Positions 1 through 6,622 are shown, counted from the first letter of the stretch. The stretch: DNA of 10,118 bases from an uncultured Clostridia bacterium (GCA_947631315.1 CANRLA010000047.1:1-10118); one strand, 5' to 3'. Made by a program: numbers and translations. The notes: generated by a model not told the origin, from the letters alone.

Positions 1-567
1 AAAGATAAAAGATTTACAGATTTATTTTTACTTCCAGCAGCACAAACAAGAGATAAAAACTCTGTAAATGAAGAACAGATGAAAGATTTAACATCTAAAC
101 TTAAAGAAGAATTTGATTTTATATTGATAGATTGCCCTGCAGGAATTGAGCAAGGATTTAAAAATGCGATAGCTGGAGCTGATAGAGCTATAGTTGTAAC
201 AAATGCGGAAATATCATCTATTCGTGATGCGGATAGAATTATTGGACTTTTAGAAGCTTCTGAAATTAAAAATCCAGAACTAATAATAAATAGATTAAGA
301 CCTGAAATGGTAAAAAAAGGCGAAATGATGGATGTTGAGGATATATTAGATTTACTATCAATAGATTTAATAGGGGTTGTTCCTGAAGATGAAAATATTA
401 TTACACAAACTAATAAAGGAGAACCAGCAGTATCTAATAAAAAAGCGCCATCTGGAAAGGCTTATGTTGAAATAGCAAGAAGAATTTTGGGAGAAAATAT
501 AGAAGTAACAATTCCTGGAAGAAAGAAACCTGGATTTTGGAGTAAATTTAGAAAAAATCACAAATAA
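1..567 (+). CDS. minD: Septum site-determining ATPase MinD (5' end missing)
   Basis: MinD is the membrane-binding P-loop ATPase that recruits the FtsZ inhibitor MinC and is stimulated by MinE to keep division at mid-cell. The frame is open from base 1, so the start and Walker A lie upstream; 188 residues are visible, about the last 70% of a protein of roughly 265. Visible marks are LPAAQTRDKN near residue 11, the switch-II/Walker B stretch ILIDCPAGIE near residue 40, VTNAEISSIRDADRIIG, and GVVPEDE. The C-terminus GFWSKFRKNHK is the basic amphipathic helix expected for membrane targeting. minE follows after 27 bases, the usual order. minC is expected just upstream of the window, which is inference. 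Identification is secure. Confidence 0.96.
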   Translation, partial: KDKRFTDLFLLPAAQTRDKNSVNEEQMKDLTSKLKEEFDFILIDCPAGIEQGFKNAIAGADRAIVVTNAEISSIRDADRIIGLLEASEIKNPELIINRLRPEMVKKGEMMDVEDILDLLSIDLIGVVPEDENIITQTNKGEPAVSNKKAPSGKAYVEIARRILGENIEVTIPGRKKPGFWSKFRKNHK

Positions 568-594
568 AAATGTAATTAAATTGGAGGAAGAAAA

Positions 595-1287
595 ATGTTT
601 GCAAACTTTACAAATTTTTTCAAAAAAATAAAGAAGATACAAGAAGGAAGAGTAAATAAAGAATCAGCTAAAGAAAGATTACATTTAGTTTTATTACAAG
701 ACAGAGCAAATGTATCAGCTGATTTTTTAGATATGATGAAGCAAGAAATCATAGAAGTAATAAAAAAATACATAGACATTGATGAGAACGAAATAGATGT
801 TAAATTAACTAATAAGCAAAATAGTGATGGAACTACTGGAGCACCAGCACTTTATGCTAATATTCCTATTGTTGGTATTAAAGATGAAACTAGAAAAATG
901 TCAAATAAATTAAACTTAGAAAAATTAGGTGATAAAAAATCACAAAACAAGAATAATAAAGAAAAAAAGGAAAAGAATAATTCTGATACTAATAATGAAG
1001 AAAGTAAAGAAAATAATAAAATAAATAGTAAAGAGAGCAACAAAAAAAGTGATACAAAAGAACAAGAAAAAACAAAAGAAAATAAAGAAAAAGAAATAAC
1101 AGAAAAAATAGAAGAAAATAAAGGAAAGAATATAGAAGAAAAAGCAACAGAAAATAAGGAAAACAATTTAGAAGAAAAAGCAACAGAAAGCAAAGAAAAC
1201 AGTTTAAAAGATGAAATAAAAAATAAAGAAGGTAATTTAAGTAAAGATAACCATAATAAAAATAAAAAGAAAAATAAAAAAAGATAG
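595..1287 (+). CDS. minE: Division topological specificity factor MinE with a long charged C-terminal extension
   Basis: MinE stimulates MinD ATPase and drives or shapes MinCD localisation. Residues 1-95 are a normal MinE: an N-terminal amphipathic segment (MFANFTNFFKKIKK), the MinD-binding stretch SAKERLHLVLLQDRA at 24-38, then a topological-specificity domain with VIKKYIDIDENEIDVKL at 55-71 and ending near NIPIVGI. Ordinary MinE proteins are about 85-95 residues; this one has 230. Residues 96-230 are almost entirely Lys, Glu, Asn, Ser and Asp, contain a 12-residue tandem repeat, and end in a basic run (KNKKKNKKR). The tail looks disordered or helical and is not a domain I recognise. GGAGG at 583-587 supports the ATG at 595. 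It is probably co-transcribed with minD and rodA. Confidence 0.95.
   Translation: MFANFTNFFKKIKKIQEGRVNKESAKERLHLVLLQDRANVSADFLDMMKQEIIEVIKKYIDIDENEIDVKLTNKQNSDGTTGAPALYANIPIVGIKDETRKMSNKLNLEKLGDKKSQNKNNKEKKEKNNSDTNNEESKENNKINSKESNKKSDTKEQEKTKENKEKEITEKIEENKGKNIEEKATENKENNLEEKATESKENSLKDEIKNKEGNLSKDNHNKNKKKNKKR
1135..1206 (+). repeat. 36-bp imperfect tandem duplication inside the minE tail
   Basis: Two adjacent 36-base units (1135-1170 and 1171-1206) encode EEKATENKENNL and EEKATESKENSL, differing in two residues. The flanking sequence (IEENKGKNI before, KDEIKNKEGNL after) looks like more diverged units in the same phase, suggesting that the tail grew by local duplication. Confidence 0.8.
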
Positions 1288-1382
1288 AAAAATAAAAAAG
1301 CTAAAGAAATAATTATACATAAAAAATAAAAGAAAAATATAAGAAAAGTGTATAAATATAAACTAAAGTTAAAAGGAGAATA

Positions 1383-2522
1383 ATGAAAAAAAAGATTACA
1401 AAAAATATTGAATGGTCTATATTAATATGCACAATCCTATTAGTAATAATAGGATTATTTGCAATTTATTCAGCAACTGAGAGTACAGAACAAGAAGAAT
1501 TTATAAAACAATTGACTTGGATAGGAATTAGCATACCTTTTTTAATAGTATTTACAGTTATAGATTATGAAACAATATCTAAATTTTCTATAGTATTTTA
1601 TATATTAATTTTAGCAGCATTAGTAGGAGTTCTGTTTACAACTCCAATATCAGGAGCGACAAGTTGGTTTACTTTTAGTTCTTTTTCAATACAACCATCT
1701 GAGTTTGCAAAGATTATTATTATAATTTTTTTAGCATTTATAATGTCTAAAATGAAGAAAAAAGGCCCAAAAGAAATAAGCAGACCAACTAGATTGATGT
1801 TACTTTTATTGATTTTTGCAATTCCTGTTTTACTTATTATAAAACAACCTGATTATGGAACAGCAGTAGCTTTTATTATAGCTTTTTTATTTATGCTGTT
1901 TGTATCAGGACTTGACAAAAGATATATAATAATTTCAGCAATTCTTGTAGCAGTAGCAGTTCCACTGCTATATCAATTCGTATTACCTGAGCACGCAAAA
2001 AAGAGAATAGATGTATTTTTAAATCCTGATTTAGATCCAAGAGGTTCAGGCTATAATCTTACACAATCTAAGATTGCAATAGGTGCTGGAGAACTTTTAG
2101 GAATGGGACTTTTAAAAGGAAATCAAACGCAGTTAGGATTCTTATATCCAAAATCAACAGATTTTATTTTCTCAGTAATAGGAGAAGAAATGGGATTTAT
2201 AATAGCAGGCGCTGTAATAATTTTGTATGTAATACTGATAACGAAGGCACTGTATATATCGAAAACTGCAAAAGATGATTTAGGAGCAATAATTGCAGCA
2301 GGAATAGCAGGAATATTTTTCTTTCATATGGTAGAAAATATTGGAATGACAATGGGACTTTTACCTATAACGGGAGTACCTCTACCATTTGTTAGTTATG
2401 GAGGAAGTTCACTTCTAAGCAATTTTATAATGATTGCACTATTATTAAATATTAGTGGTAGAAGACAAAAAGCAATATTTATGAGACAAGAAGGCGGAGA
2501 ATTTTGGGCAAAAACAAAATAA
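1383..2522 (+). CDS. rodA: RodA peptidoglycan glycosyltransferase (SEDS family)
   Basis: This is a SEDS-family polytopic membrane protein that polymerises lipid II into glycan strands, working with a class B penicillin-binding protein in the elongation machinery. The 379 residues carry about ten hydrophobic segments. Signature stretches are GATSWFTFSSFSIQPSEFAK at 91-110, KQPDYGTA at 154-161, NPDLDPRGSGYNLTQSKIAIG at about 214-234, KSTDFIFSVIGEE at 257-269 with D260 at the position of the catalytic aspartate, and PITGVPLPFVSYGGSS at 328-343. RodA is preferred over FtsW because it directly follows minD-minE, an arrangement common in clostridia, and because of the short cytoplasmic ends. AAGGAG at 1373-1378 lies four bases before the ATG. 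The 95-base gap after minE shows no clear terminator. Confidence 0.93.
   Translation: MKKKITKNIEWSILICTILLVIIGLFAIYSATESTEQEEFIKQLTWIGISIPFLIVFTVIDYETISKFSIVFYILILAALVGVLFTTPISGATSWFTFSSFSIQPSEFAKIIIIIFLAFIMSKMKKKGPKEISRPTRLMLLLLIFAIPVLLIIKQPDYGTAVAFIIAFLFMLFVSGLDKRYIIISAILVAVAVPLLYQFVLPEHAKKRIDVFLNPDLDPRGSGYNLTQSKIAIGAGELLGMGLLKGNQTQLGFLYPKSTDFIFSVIGEEMGFIIAGAVIILYVILITKALYISKTAKDDLGAIIAAGIAGIFFFHMVENIGMTMGLLPITGVPLPFVSYGGSSLLSNFIMIALLLNISGRRQKAIFMRQEGGEFWAKTK
2491..2506 (+). promoter_or_regulatory. Ribosome binding site and TTG start of dusB inside rodA
   Basis: AAGGCGGAG at 2491-2499 lies five bases before a TTG at 2504-2506, within the last codons of rodA. No ATG or GTG precedes the conserved flavin-binding GPMAGLTD at residues 23-30 closely enough to be the start. 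TTG with this Shine-Dalgarno sequence is therefore the best choice. Confidence 0.65.
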
Positions 2523-3496
2523 GAGAATTAAAAATAGGAAATGTTGTACTAAATAATAATATAATTTTAGGCCCTATGGCAGGTTTAACTGATAGGGCTT
2601 TTCGTATTATTTGTGAAAAGTATAACCCAGGCTTAGTAGTATCAGAAATGGTCAGTAGCAAAGCTCTTTTTTATGGAGATGAGAAAACAAAAAAATTGCT
2701 AGATACAACAGGCGAAAAAGGAAAAATAGCAATTCAAATTTTTGGTAGTGATATAGAATCGATGGCTTTTGCAGCCAAATACATAAATGAACACAAATTA
2801 GCTGATATCATTGATATTAATATGGGATGTCCAGCACCAAAAATTGTGAAAAATGGGGATGGAAGCAAGCTATTATTAGATATAGATAAAGTATATGATA
2901 TAACAAAATCAGTAGTAGATAATTCAAATCTTCCAGTTACAGTAAAAATAAGAAAAGGTTGGGATAGTAATAATATAACAGGTTTAGATGCAGCAAAGGC
3001 AATAGAAAGAGCTGGAGCAAAAGCTATTACAGTTCATGGCAGAACAAGAGCAGAGTATTATTCAGGAGTAGCTGATTGGGATATAATAAAGCAAATAAAG
3101 CAAAATGTAAATATTCCTGTCATAGGAAATGGAGATATAAAATCGCCAAAAGATGCCGAAAAAATTTTTGAAGAAACAGATTGCGATGGAATAATGATTT
3201 CAAGAGCAAGCTTAGGAAATCCATGGATATTTGAAGAAATTCAAAATTATTTTTCAGGTAAAACTATAAGAAAAATAGAAAATAAAGAAATATTAGATAC
3301 TATAATAGAGCATATAAATTTAGAACTGCAAGACAAAGGCGAAAATGTAGGAATAAAAGAAATGAGAAAACATATTTGTTACTACTTAAAAAATATGAAA
3401 AATGCATCTGAAATAAGAAATACAATAAATCATTTAGAAACAAAAGAAGAAGTGGAGCAAACATTAACAAAATATTTTTTAAACACCCAAATATAA
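2504..3496 (+). CDS. dusB: tRNA-dihydrouridine synthase, DusB type
   Basis: This flavoenzyme reduces specific uridines in tRNA to dihydrouridine with FMN and NADPH. The 330 residues form a TIM barrel followed by a helical domain. Visible motifs are GPMAGLTDRAFR at 23-34, the active-site loop INMGCPAPK at 105-113 with catalytic C109, VKIRKGW at 147-153, the HGR triplet at 178-180, PVIGNGDI at 205-212 and SRASLGNPWIF at 233-243, which bind FMN phosphate. Length is normal for DusB. It begins at TTG and overlaps rodA by 19 bases in a different frame, so the two are probably translationally coupled. The DusB subfamily is a good but not certain choice within the Dus family. Confidence 0.93.
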   Translation: MGKNKIRELKIGNVVLNNNIILGPMAGLTDRAFRIICEKYNPGLVVSEMVSSKALFYGDEKTKKLLDTTGEKGKIAIQIFGSDIESMAFAAKYINEHKLADIIDINMGCPAPKIVKNGDGSKLLLDIDKVYDITKSVVDNSNLPVTVKIRKGWDSNNITGLDAAKAIERAGAKAITVHGRTRAEYYSGVADWDIIKQIKQNVNIPVIGNGDIKSPKDAEKIFEETDCDGIMISRASLGNPWIFEEIQNYFSGKTIRKIENKEILDTIIEHINLELQDKGENVGIKEMRKHICYYLKNMKNASEIRNTINHLETKEEVEQTLTKYFLNTQI

Positions 3497-3518
3497 GTAA
3501 ATTTTGTAAAGAAAATAA

Positions 3519-3546
3519 TTGTAATAAAAATCATACTTTATATAAA
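3519..3546 (+). promoter_or_regulatory. Possible promoter for the gerS-like/mazF pair
   Basis: TTGTAA at 3519-3524 and TATAAA at 3541-3546 are separated by 16 bases. A perfect TATAAT also occurs at 3553-3558 but has no good -35 partner. In sequence this AT-rich such matches are frequent, so the call is weak. Confidence 0.28.
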
Positions 3547-3560
3547 AAATAATATAATTA

Positions 3561-3595
3561 AAATAAATAGCATCTTATATGTTATTTATTTTTTT
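3561..3595 (+). terminator. Stem-loop with T-run after dusB (terminator or leader attenuator)
   Basis: AAATAAATAGCA (3561-3572) can pair with TGTTATTTATTT (3580-3591) around a 7-base loop, with one G-U pair, followed immediately by more T residues. The shape is that of an intrinsic terminator, but the stem is almost all A-T and therefore weak. It ends only a few bases before the ribosome binding site of the next gene. It could therefore act inside that gene's leader. Confidence 0.42.
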
Positions 3596-3610
3596 GAAGT
3601 GGAGAAATGA

Positions 3611-4213
3611 ATGAAAAAAACAATATTTTTTATAATTATTTGTGTGATTATTTTATCAATTACAATTATTTTTATAAATAAAAATTATAAAATCAATAAA
3701 ATGGGGAATAATAAAAGTATTCAAGAGATTGAACAAGATATCTTAAATATTAAAACCTATAAGGCGACAATAACAGTTACAATTAAAAATAATAGAAATG
3801 AAAATAATTATAAAATGGTGCAAGAAGTAACTAAAGATTATGAAAAACAAGTAACAACTGAGCCAAAGGAAATAGAAGGATTAGAAATGCTCTATAAAGA
3901 TGGAAAATTAGAAATAAAAAACACGGAATTAAATTTGAGCAAAATATATGAGAATTATCCAAATGTATATGAAAATAATTTATTTTTAACACAATTTTTG
4001 CAAAGCTATCAAAATGAAGAAGATAAAAATATAAAAATAACAGATGAAAATGAAATAATTATGAAAGTAAAAACTAATAAAAATAAGTATAATGTAACTC
4101 AATTGTTATATGTAAATATGAAAGATTTTAAGCCAAAAAAATTAGAAATTTTAGATAATAACAATAATATAAAAGTTTACATATTATATAATGAGATTGA
4201 AATAAATATTTAA
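3611..4213 (+). CDS. Membrane-anchored GerS/LolA-like protein, probably spore-related
   Basis: The 200-residue protein has one N-terminal hydrophobic segment (about residues 4-22) and then an extracytoplasmic domain. This domain has a short helix (SIQEIEQDILNIKTY), alternating beta strands, and a C-terminal strand pair near PKKLEILDNNNNIKVYILYNEIEI. That pattern resembles the LolA-like fold of clostridial GerS and Bacillus YdcC, lipoproteins linked to spore germination or sporulation. Placement next to mazF/ndoA supports this, since ydcC/gerS lies near alr and ndoA in Bacillus and Clostridioides. The only N-terminal cysteine (C11, preceded by III) is not in a proper lipobox, so a membrane anchor is more likely than a lipid anchor. 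GGAG at 3601-3604 is six bases before the ATG at 3611. Function is inferred and moderate in certainty. Confidence 0.62.
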   Translation: MKKTIFFIIICVIILSITIIFINKNYKINKMGNNKSIQEIEQDILNIKTYKATITVTIKNNRNENNYKMVQEVTKDYEKQVTTEPKEIEGLEMLYKDGKLEIKNTELNLSKIYENYPNVYENNLFLTQFLQSYQNEEDKNIKITDENEIIMKVKTNKNKYNVTQLLYVNMKDFKPKKLEILDNNNNIKVYILYNEIEINI

Positions 4214-4251
4214 GATATATCATCTCTAATTTATAAAATGGAGAAATGAAA

Positions 4252-4599
4252 ATGACAATAAAAAGAGGAGATATGTTTTATGCAGATTTAAGCCCAGTTG
4301 TTGGGTCTGAGCAAGGAGGAATAAGACCAGTAGTTATTATACAAAATGATCTAGGAAATAAATATAGTCCAACAGTAATTGCAGCAGCAATTACTTCACA
4401 ATTGGGAAAAACAAAATTACCAACGCATATACCAATAGGGTCTCAAAATTTAGGTTTAAAAACAGATTCAGTAATACTTGCTGAACAAGTTAGAACAATT
4501 GATAAAAGCAGACTAAAGGAAAAAATAGGACACATTGAGGATAAAAAAATTATGAGTCAAATAAATAATGCCTTAGGTGTCAGCATTGGATTAGAATAA
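4252..4599 (+). CDS. mazF: MazF/NdoA family endoribonuclease toxin (PemK-like), without an adjacent antitoxin
   Basis: This is a sequence-specific mRNA interferase of the MazF/PemK fold. I chose the ATG at 4252, giving 115 residues beginning MTIKRGD. The in-frame ATG at 4246 lies only two bases from the GGAG at 4240-4243, whereas 4252 has eight-base spacing and matches the start of Bacillus NdoA. Motifs are RGDMFYADLSPVVGSEQGG at 5-23, R25 in RPVVIIQND, and AAITSQLGKTKLPTH with T48; R25 and T48 are the catalytic positions in Bacillus MazF. The C-terminal RTIDKSRLKEKIGHI is also typical. No MazE gene precedes it: only 38 bases separate it from the GerS-like gene. Family assignment is secure; toxicity here is inference. 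Confidence 0.94.
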   Translation: MTIKRGDMFYADLSPVVGSEQGGIRPVVIIQNDLGNKYSPTVIAAAITSQLGKTKLPTHIPIGSQNLGLKTDSVILAEQVRTIDKSRLKEKIGHIEDKKIMSQINNALGVSIGLE

Positions 4600-4623
4600 A
4601 AAAGTATTATTCAAATAAAGAAG

Positions 4624-4668
4624 GTTGCACTCAAAAATGCTATTTTTTTCTAGTATTTTGGGTGCAAC
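4624..4668. terminator. Long stem-loop between convergent genes, probable bidirectional terminator
   Basis: GTTGCACTCAAAA (4624-4636) pairs with TTTTGGGTGCAAC (4656-4668). After one bulged A at 4637 the stem continues as TGCTA (4638-4642) with TAGTA (4651-4655), leaving an 8-base T-rich loop. About 18 pairs include two G-U pairs. It sits between the stop codons of mazF and the convergent HD-GYP gene. Neither side has a proper T-run directly after the stem, so it is not a textbook intrinsic terminator. Confidence 0.6.
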
Positions 4669-4693
4669 TCAAATATTTTATTAAAAGTTTATT

Positions 4694-5638
4694 TTAAATC
4701 TTAATTTTTAGTTTCTTGATAATTTTTATTTCTTTATATAAATCGTCTATTCTCTTCTTTCTAGTAACTAAAGCATCTTTATACTCTTGTTGTATTGTCT
4801 TAAAATTGTCTAAAGTTTCACCTTGTTCTAATAAAAGTTTCATGCCAGTTAAGTAATAATCTTTTTTTACAGGTTTTTTAGTAGTTTGCATCTTTTTTTC
4901 ATATTTTATTACATTGTCTAGTCTTCTAATCTGAGACTGTAAATATGAAACATAATTCATAACACCACTAATTTCATAAAGTATATCAGCTATAACAGCT
5001 TTAAAAAGAGCTTTTAAAGGTTTTGCATTTATTTTTCCTAAGCGTTCATTTTGACTCAATTGGTCAAGAGCAACCACATTTTTAGGTGGCTCAGCATCCT
5101 TTATTAAATCTTTTAATGTTTCAGAAATATTAACGTGAGTGGTATATTGCCTTTTAGTAACTAGCGCATCATATTCATCAGCAACTCTTATAATTTGAGC
5201 AGAATAAGGAATGTCATTTTTTCTAAGACCTCTAGGGTATCCAGTGCCATTTAGAGATTCGTGATGATACCAAGGACCATCAGAATATGGTCTTAAGTAG
5301 ATATCCTTCATACAATATTCATACCCTAAGGTAGTATGTGTCTTCATAATTTCATACTCTTCAGGAGTAAGCTTACCTTCTTTTGAAAGTATTTCTTCAG
5401 GAATAAATAGTTTACCCAAATCATGTATATATCCAGCGATTAAACAATGTATAGTAAATTGATTATTGCAATGCATATATTCGCAAATACGAGTGCACAA
5501 ATTTGCTACATTTTCACTATGAACTTTAGTAAAATAATCTAAGTTATCCATTACTCTAAGACTATTCTTTATTGAGGAATCTAAATCATTAATTTTAATA
5601 TTACTTGGACTATAAAAATTATATTTTTCTTCTAACAT
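4694..5638 (-). CDS. HD-GYP domain protein, probable cyclic-di-GMP phosphodiesterase
   Basis: HD-GYP proteins are metal-dependent phosphohydrolases that degrade cyclic-di-GMP or related dinucleotides. In 314 residues the motifs appear in order: H40 in KVHSENVANL, the HD pair at 72-73 in YIHDLGKLFIP, EGKLTPEEYEIMKTH with H101, HHESLNGTGYPRGL at 125-138 containing the GYP triplet, and VADEYDALV with D154. The metal-binding set looks complete. No receiver, PAS, GAF or membrane segment precedes the domain, so it is a stand-alone cytoplasmic enzyme. Residues 230-314 are Lys-rich and likely helical or coiled-coil. AAGGAG (complement of 5645-5650) lies six bases from the ATG. The gene is divergent from pgeF. 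Exact substrate is not visible from sequence. Confidence 0.88.
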   Translation of the reverse strand: MLEEKYNFYSPSNIKINDLDSSIKNSLRVMDNLDYFTKVHSENVANLCTRICEYMHCNNQFTIHCLIAGYIHDLGKLFIPEEILSKEGKLTPEEYEIMKTHTTLGYEYCMKDIYLRPYSDGPWYHHESLNGTGYPRGLRKNDIPYSAQIIRVADEYDALVTKRQYTTHVNISETLKDLIKDAEPPKNVVALDQLSQNERLGKINAKPLKALFKAVIADILYEISGVMNYVSYLQSQIRRLDNVIKYEKKMQTTKKPVKKDYYLTGMKLLLEQGETLDNFKTIQQEYKDALVTRKKRIDDLYKEIKIIKKLKIKI

Positions 5639-5662
5639 ATTTTTCTCCTTTGTAATGACATA

Positions 5663-5691
5663 AATATATCATTAAAGTTAAAATAAAACAA
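5663..5691 (-). promoter_or_regulatory. Probable promoter of the HD-GYP gene
   Basis: On the minus strand TTGTTT (5686-5691) and TATATT (5663-5668) are separated by 17 bases, and transcription would begin just upstream of the AAGGAG site. The position in the divergent intergenic gap supports it. Confidence 0.45.
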
Positions 5692-5696
5692 TAACA

Positions 5697-5725
5697 TTGA
5701 TAAAAAAAATATAATATGTTATATT
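5697..5725 (+). promoter_or_regulatory. Probable promoter of pgeF
   Basis: TTGATA (5697-5702) and TATATT (5720-5725) have a 17-base spacer and lie just upstream of the GAGGAG site at 5733-5738. A TATAAT at 5710-5715 is an alternative -10 element but lacks a matching -35. Confidence 0.45.
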
Positions 5726-5744
5726 AAAAACAGAGGAGAAATGT

Positions 5745-6545
5745 ATGAATGATACAGTATTATGCAAAACAAATGAAATAGAGTATTTACAATTCAAAAA
5801 ATTGCTAGAATTTCAGGATGATTTAATTCACGCATATACTCTAAAGACTTATGGAATAGGATTTAAAAAATACGAAAGCGATAATATAGCTAATGAAAGT
5901 TACGAAAAACTATGTAAGGCTTTTGAAATAAATAAAGAATGTTTGATACATCCAAATCAACAACATACGGATAATATATGTGAATACAATAAAGAAACTT
6001 CTATAATTTTTAATGAAGCAGATGGAATAATAACAAACTTACCGAATATGGCAACAACTTTAACTTTTTCAGATTGTTTAGCAATTCTTTTGTATGATCC
6101 AAAAAATAAAATAATTGCTAATATACATTCTGGATGGAAAGGCACAACTAAAAGAATTGGTGTAAAAGCAGCATATAAGATGATTAAGAACTATAACTGT
6201 AAGGCAGAAAATATAATTTGTTGTTTTGGACCAAGCATAAGAAAAGATGATTTTTTAGTAAATGACGATGTTAAAGAAATTTTTGAAAATGAATTTCGAG
6301 AAGTAGTTAAGAAAAATAACATTATAGAGGAGACAGAATATAGCAATGAAAAGGGAAAGCAATATAGAATTGATACAGTTTTGATTAATAAAATTTTGCT
6401 AAAGGAATTAGGACTGATTGAAGAAAATATTATAGATAGTAATTTATGCACAGTATGTAATAGGGATATGTTTCACTCAAGAAGAATAGAGGGTGAAAAA
6501 TATCAAGCTAATGCAAGTTTGATGATGCTAAAAGGTACTAAATAA
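5745..6545 (+). CDS. pgeF: Laccase-domain protein, peptidoglycan editing factor PgeF (YfiH/LACC1 family)
   Basis: Members of this family were long called polyphenol oxidases. Related proteins act on purine nucleosides, and E. coli PgeF (YfiH) keeps wrong amino acids out of peptidoglycan precursors. The 266 residues show the family's metal-binding set: H74 in NQQHTDNI, C111 in TFSDCLAILLYD, and H128 in NIHSGWKGT. Further marks are FGPSI at 161-165, YRIDTVLINKILL at 207-219, and the C-terminal CTVCNRDMFHSRR at 235-247. GAGGAG at 5733-5738 selects the ATG at 5745. An earlier ATG at 5741 is out of frame and stops after three codons. The HD-GYP gene is divergent upstream; a glycosylase gene follows 140 bases later. 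Family is secure; the cellular reaction here is inferred. Confidence 0.92.
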   Translation: MNDTVLCKTNEIEYLQFKKLLEFQDDLIHAYTLKTYGIGFKKYESDNIANESYEKLCKAFEINKECLIHPNQQHTDNICEYNKETSIIFNEADGIITNLPNMATTLTFSDCLAILLYDPKNKIIANIHSGWKGTTKRIGVKAAYKMIKNYNCKAENIICCFGPSIRKDDFLVNDDVKEIFENEFREVVKKNNIIEETEYSNEKGKQYRIDTVLINKILLKELGLIEENIIDSNLCTVCNRDMFHSRRIEGEKYQANASLMMLKGTK

Positions 6546-6551
6546 AAAAAT

Positions 6552-6622
6552 TTAAATAGTAAAACTTAATGAAAACAGATAAAATTTTAAATAAAAAATA
6601 CTAAATGAAAACAGTTGAAATA
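6552..6622 (+). repeat. Imperfect 35-36-bp tandem repeat in the pgeF-udg gap
   Basis: Two copies (about 6552-6586 and 6587-6622) share TTAAATA at their left ends and CTTAATGAAAACAG (6565-6578) or CTAAATGAAAACAG (6601-6614) at their right. They contain stops and no usable start, so this is non-coding. No terminator-like hairpin is evident in this 140-base gap. Confidence 0.55.

Noticed and set aside
852..1193. Long minus-strand open frames opposite minE
   Set aside because: They are the complement of the Lys/Glu-rich tail and give Phe/Leu/Ser-only proteins with no ribosome binding site; minE on the other strand is well supported.
4246..4251. mazF start at ATG 4246
   Set aside because: It lies only two bases from GGAG; the in-frame ATG at 4252 has eight-base spacing and agrees with the NdoA N-terminus.
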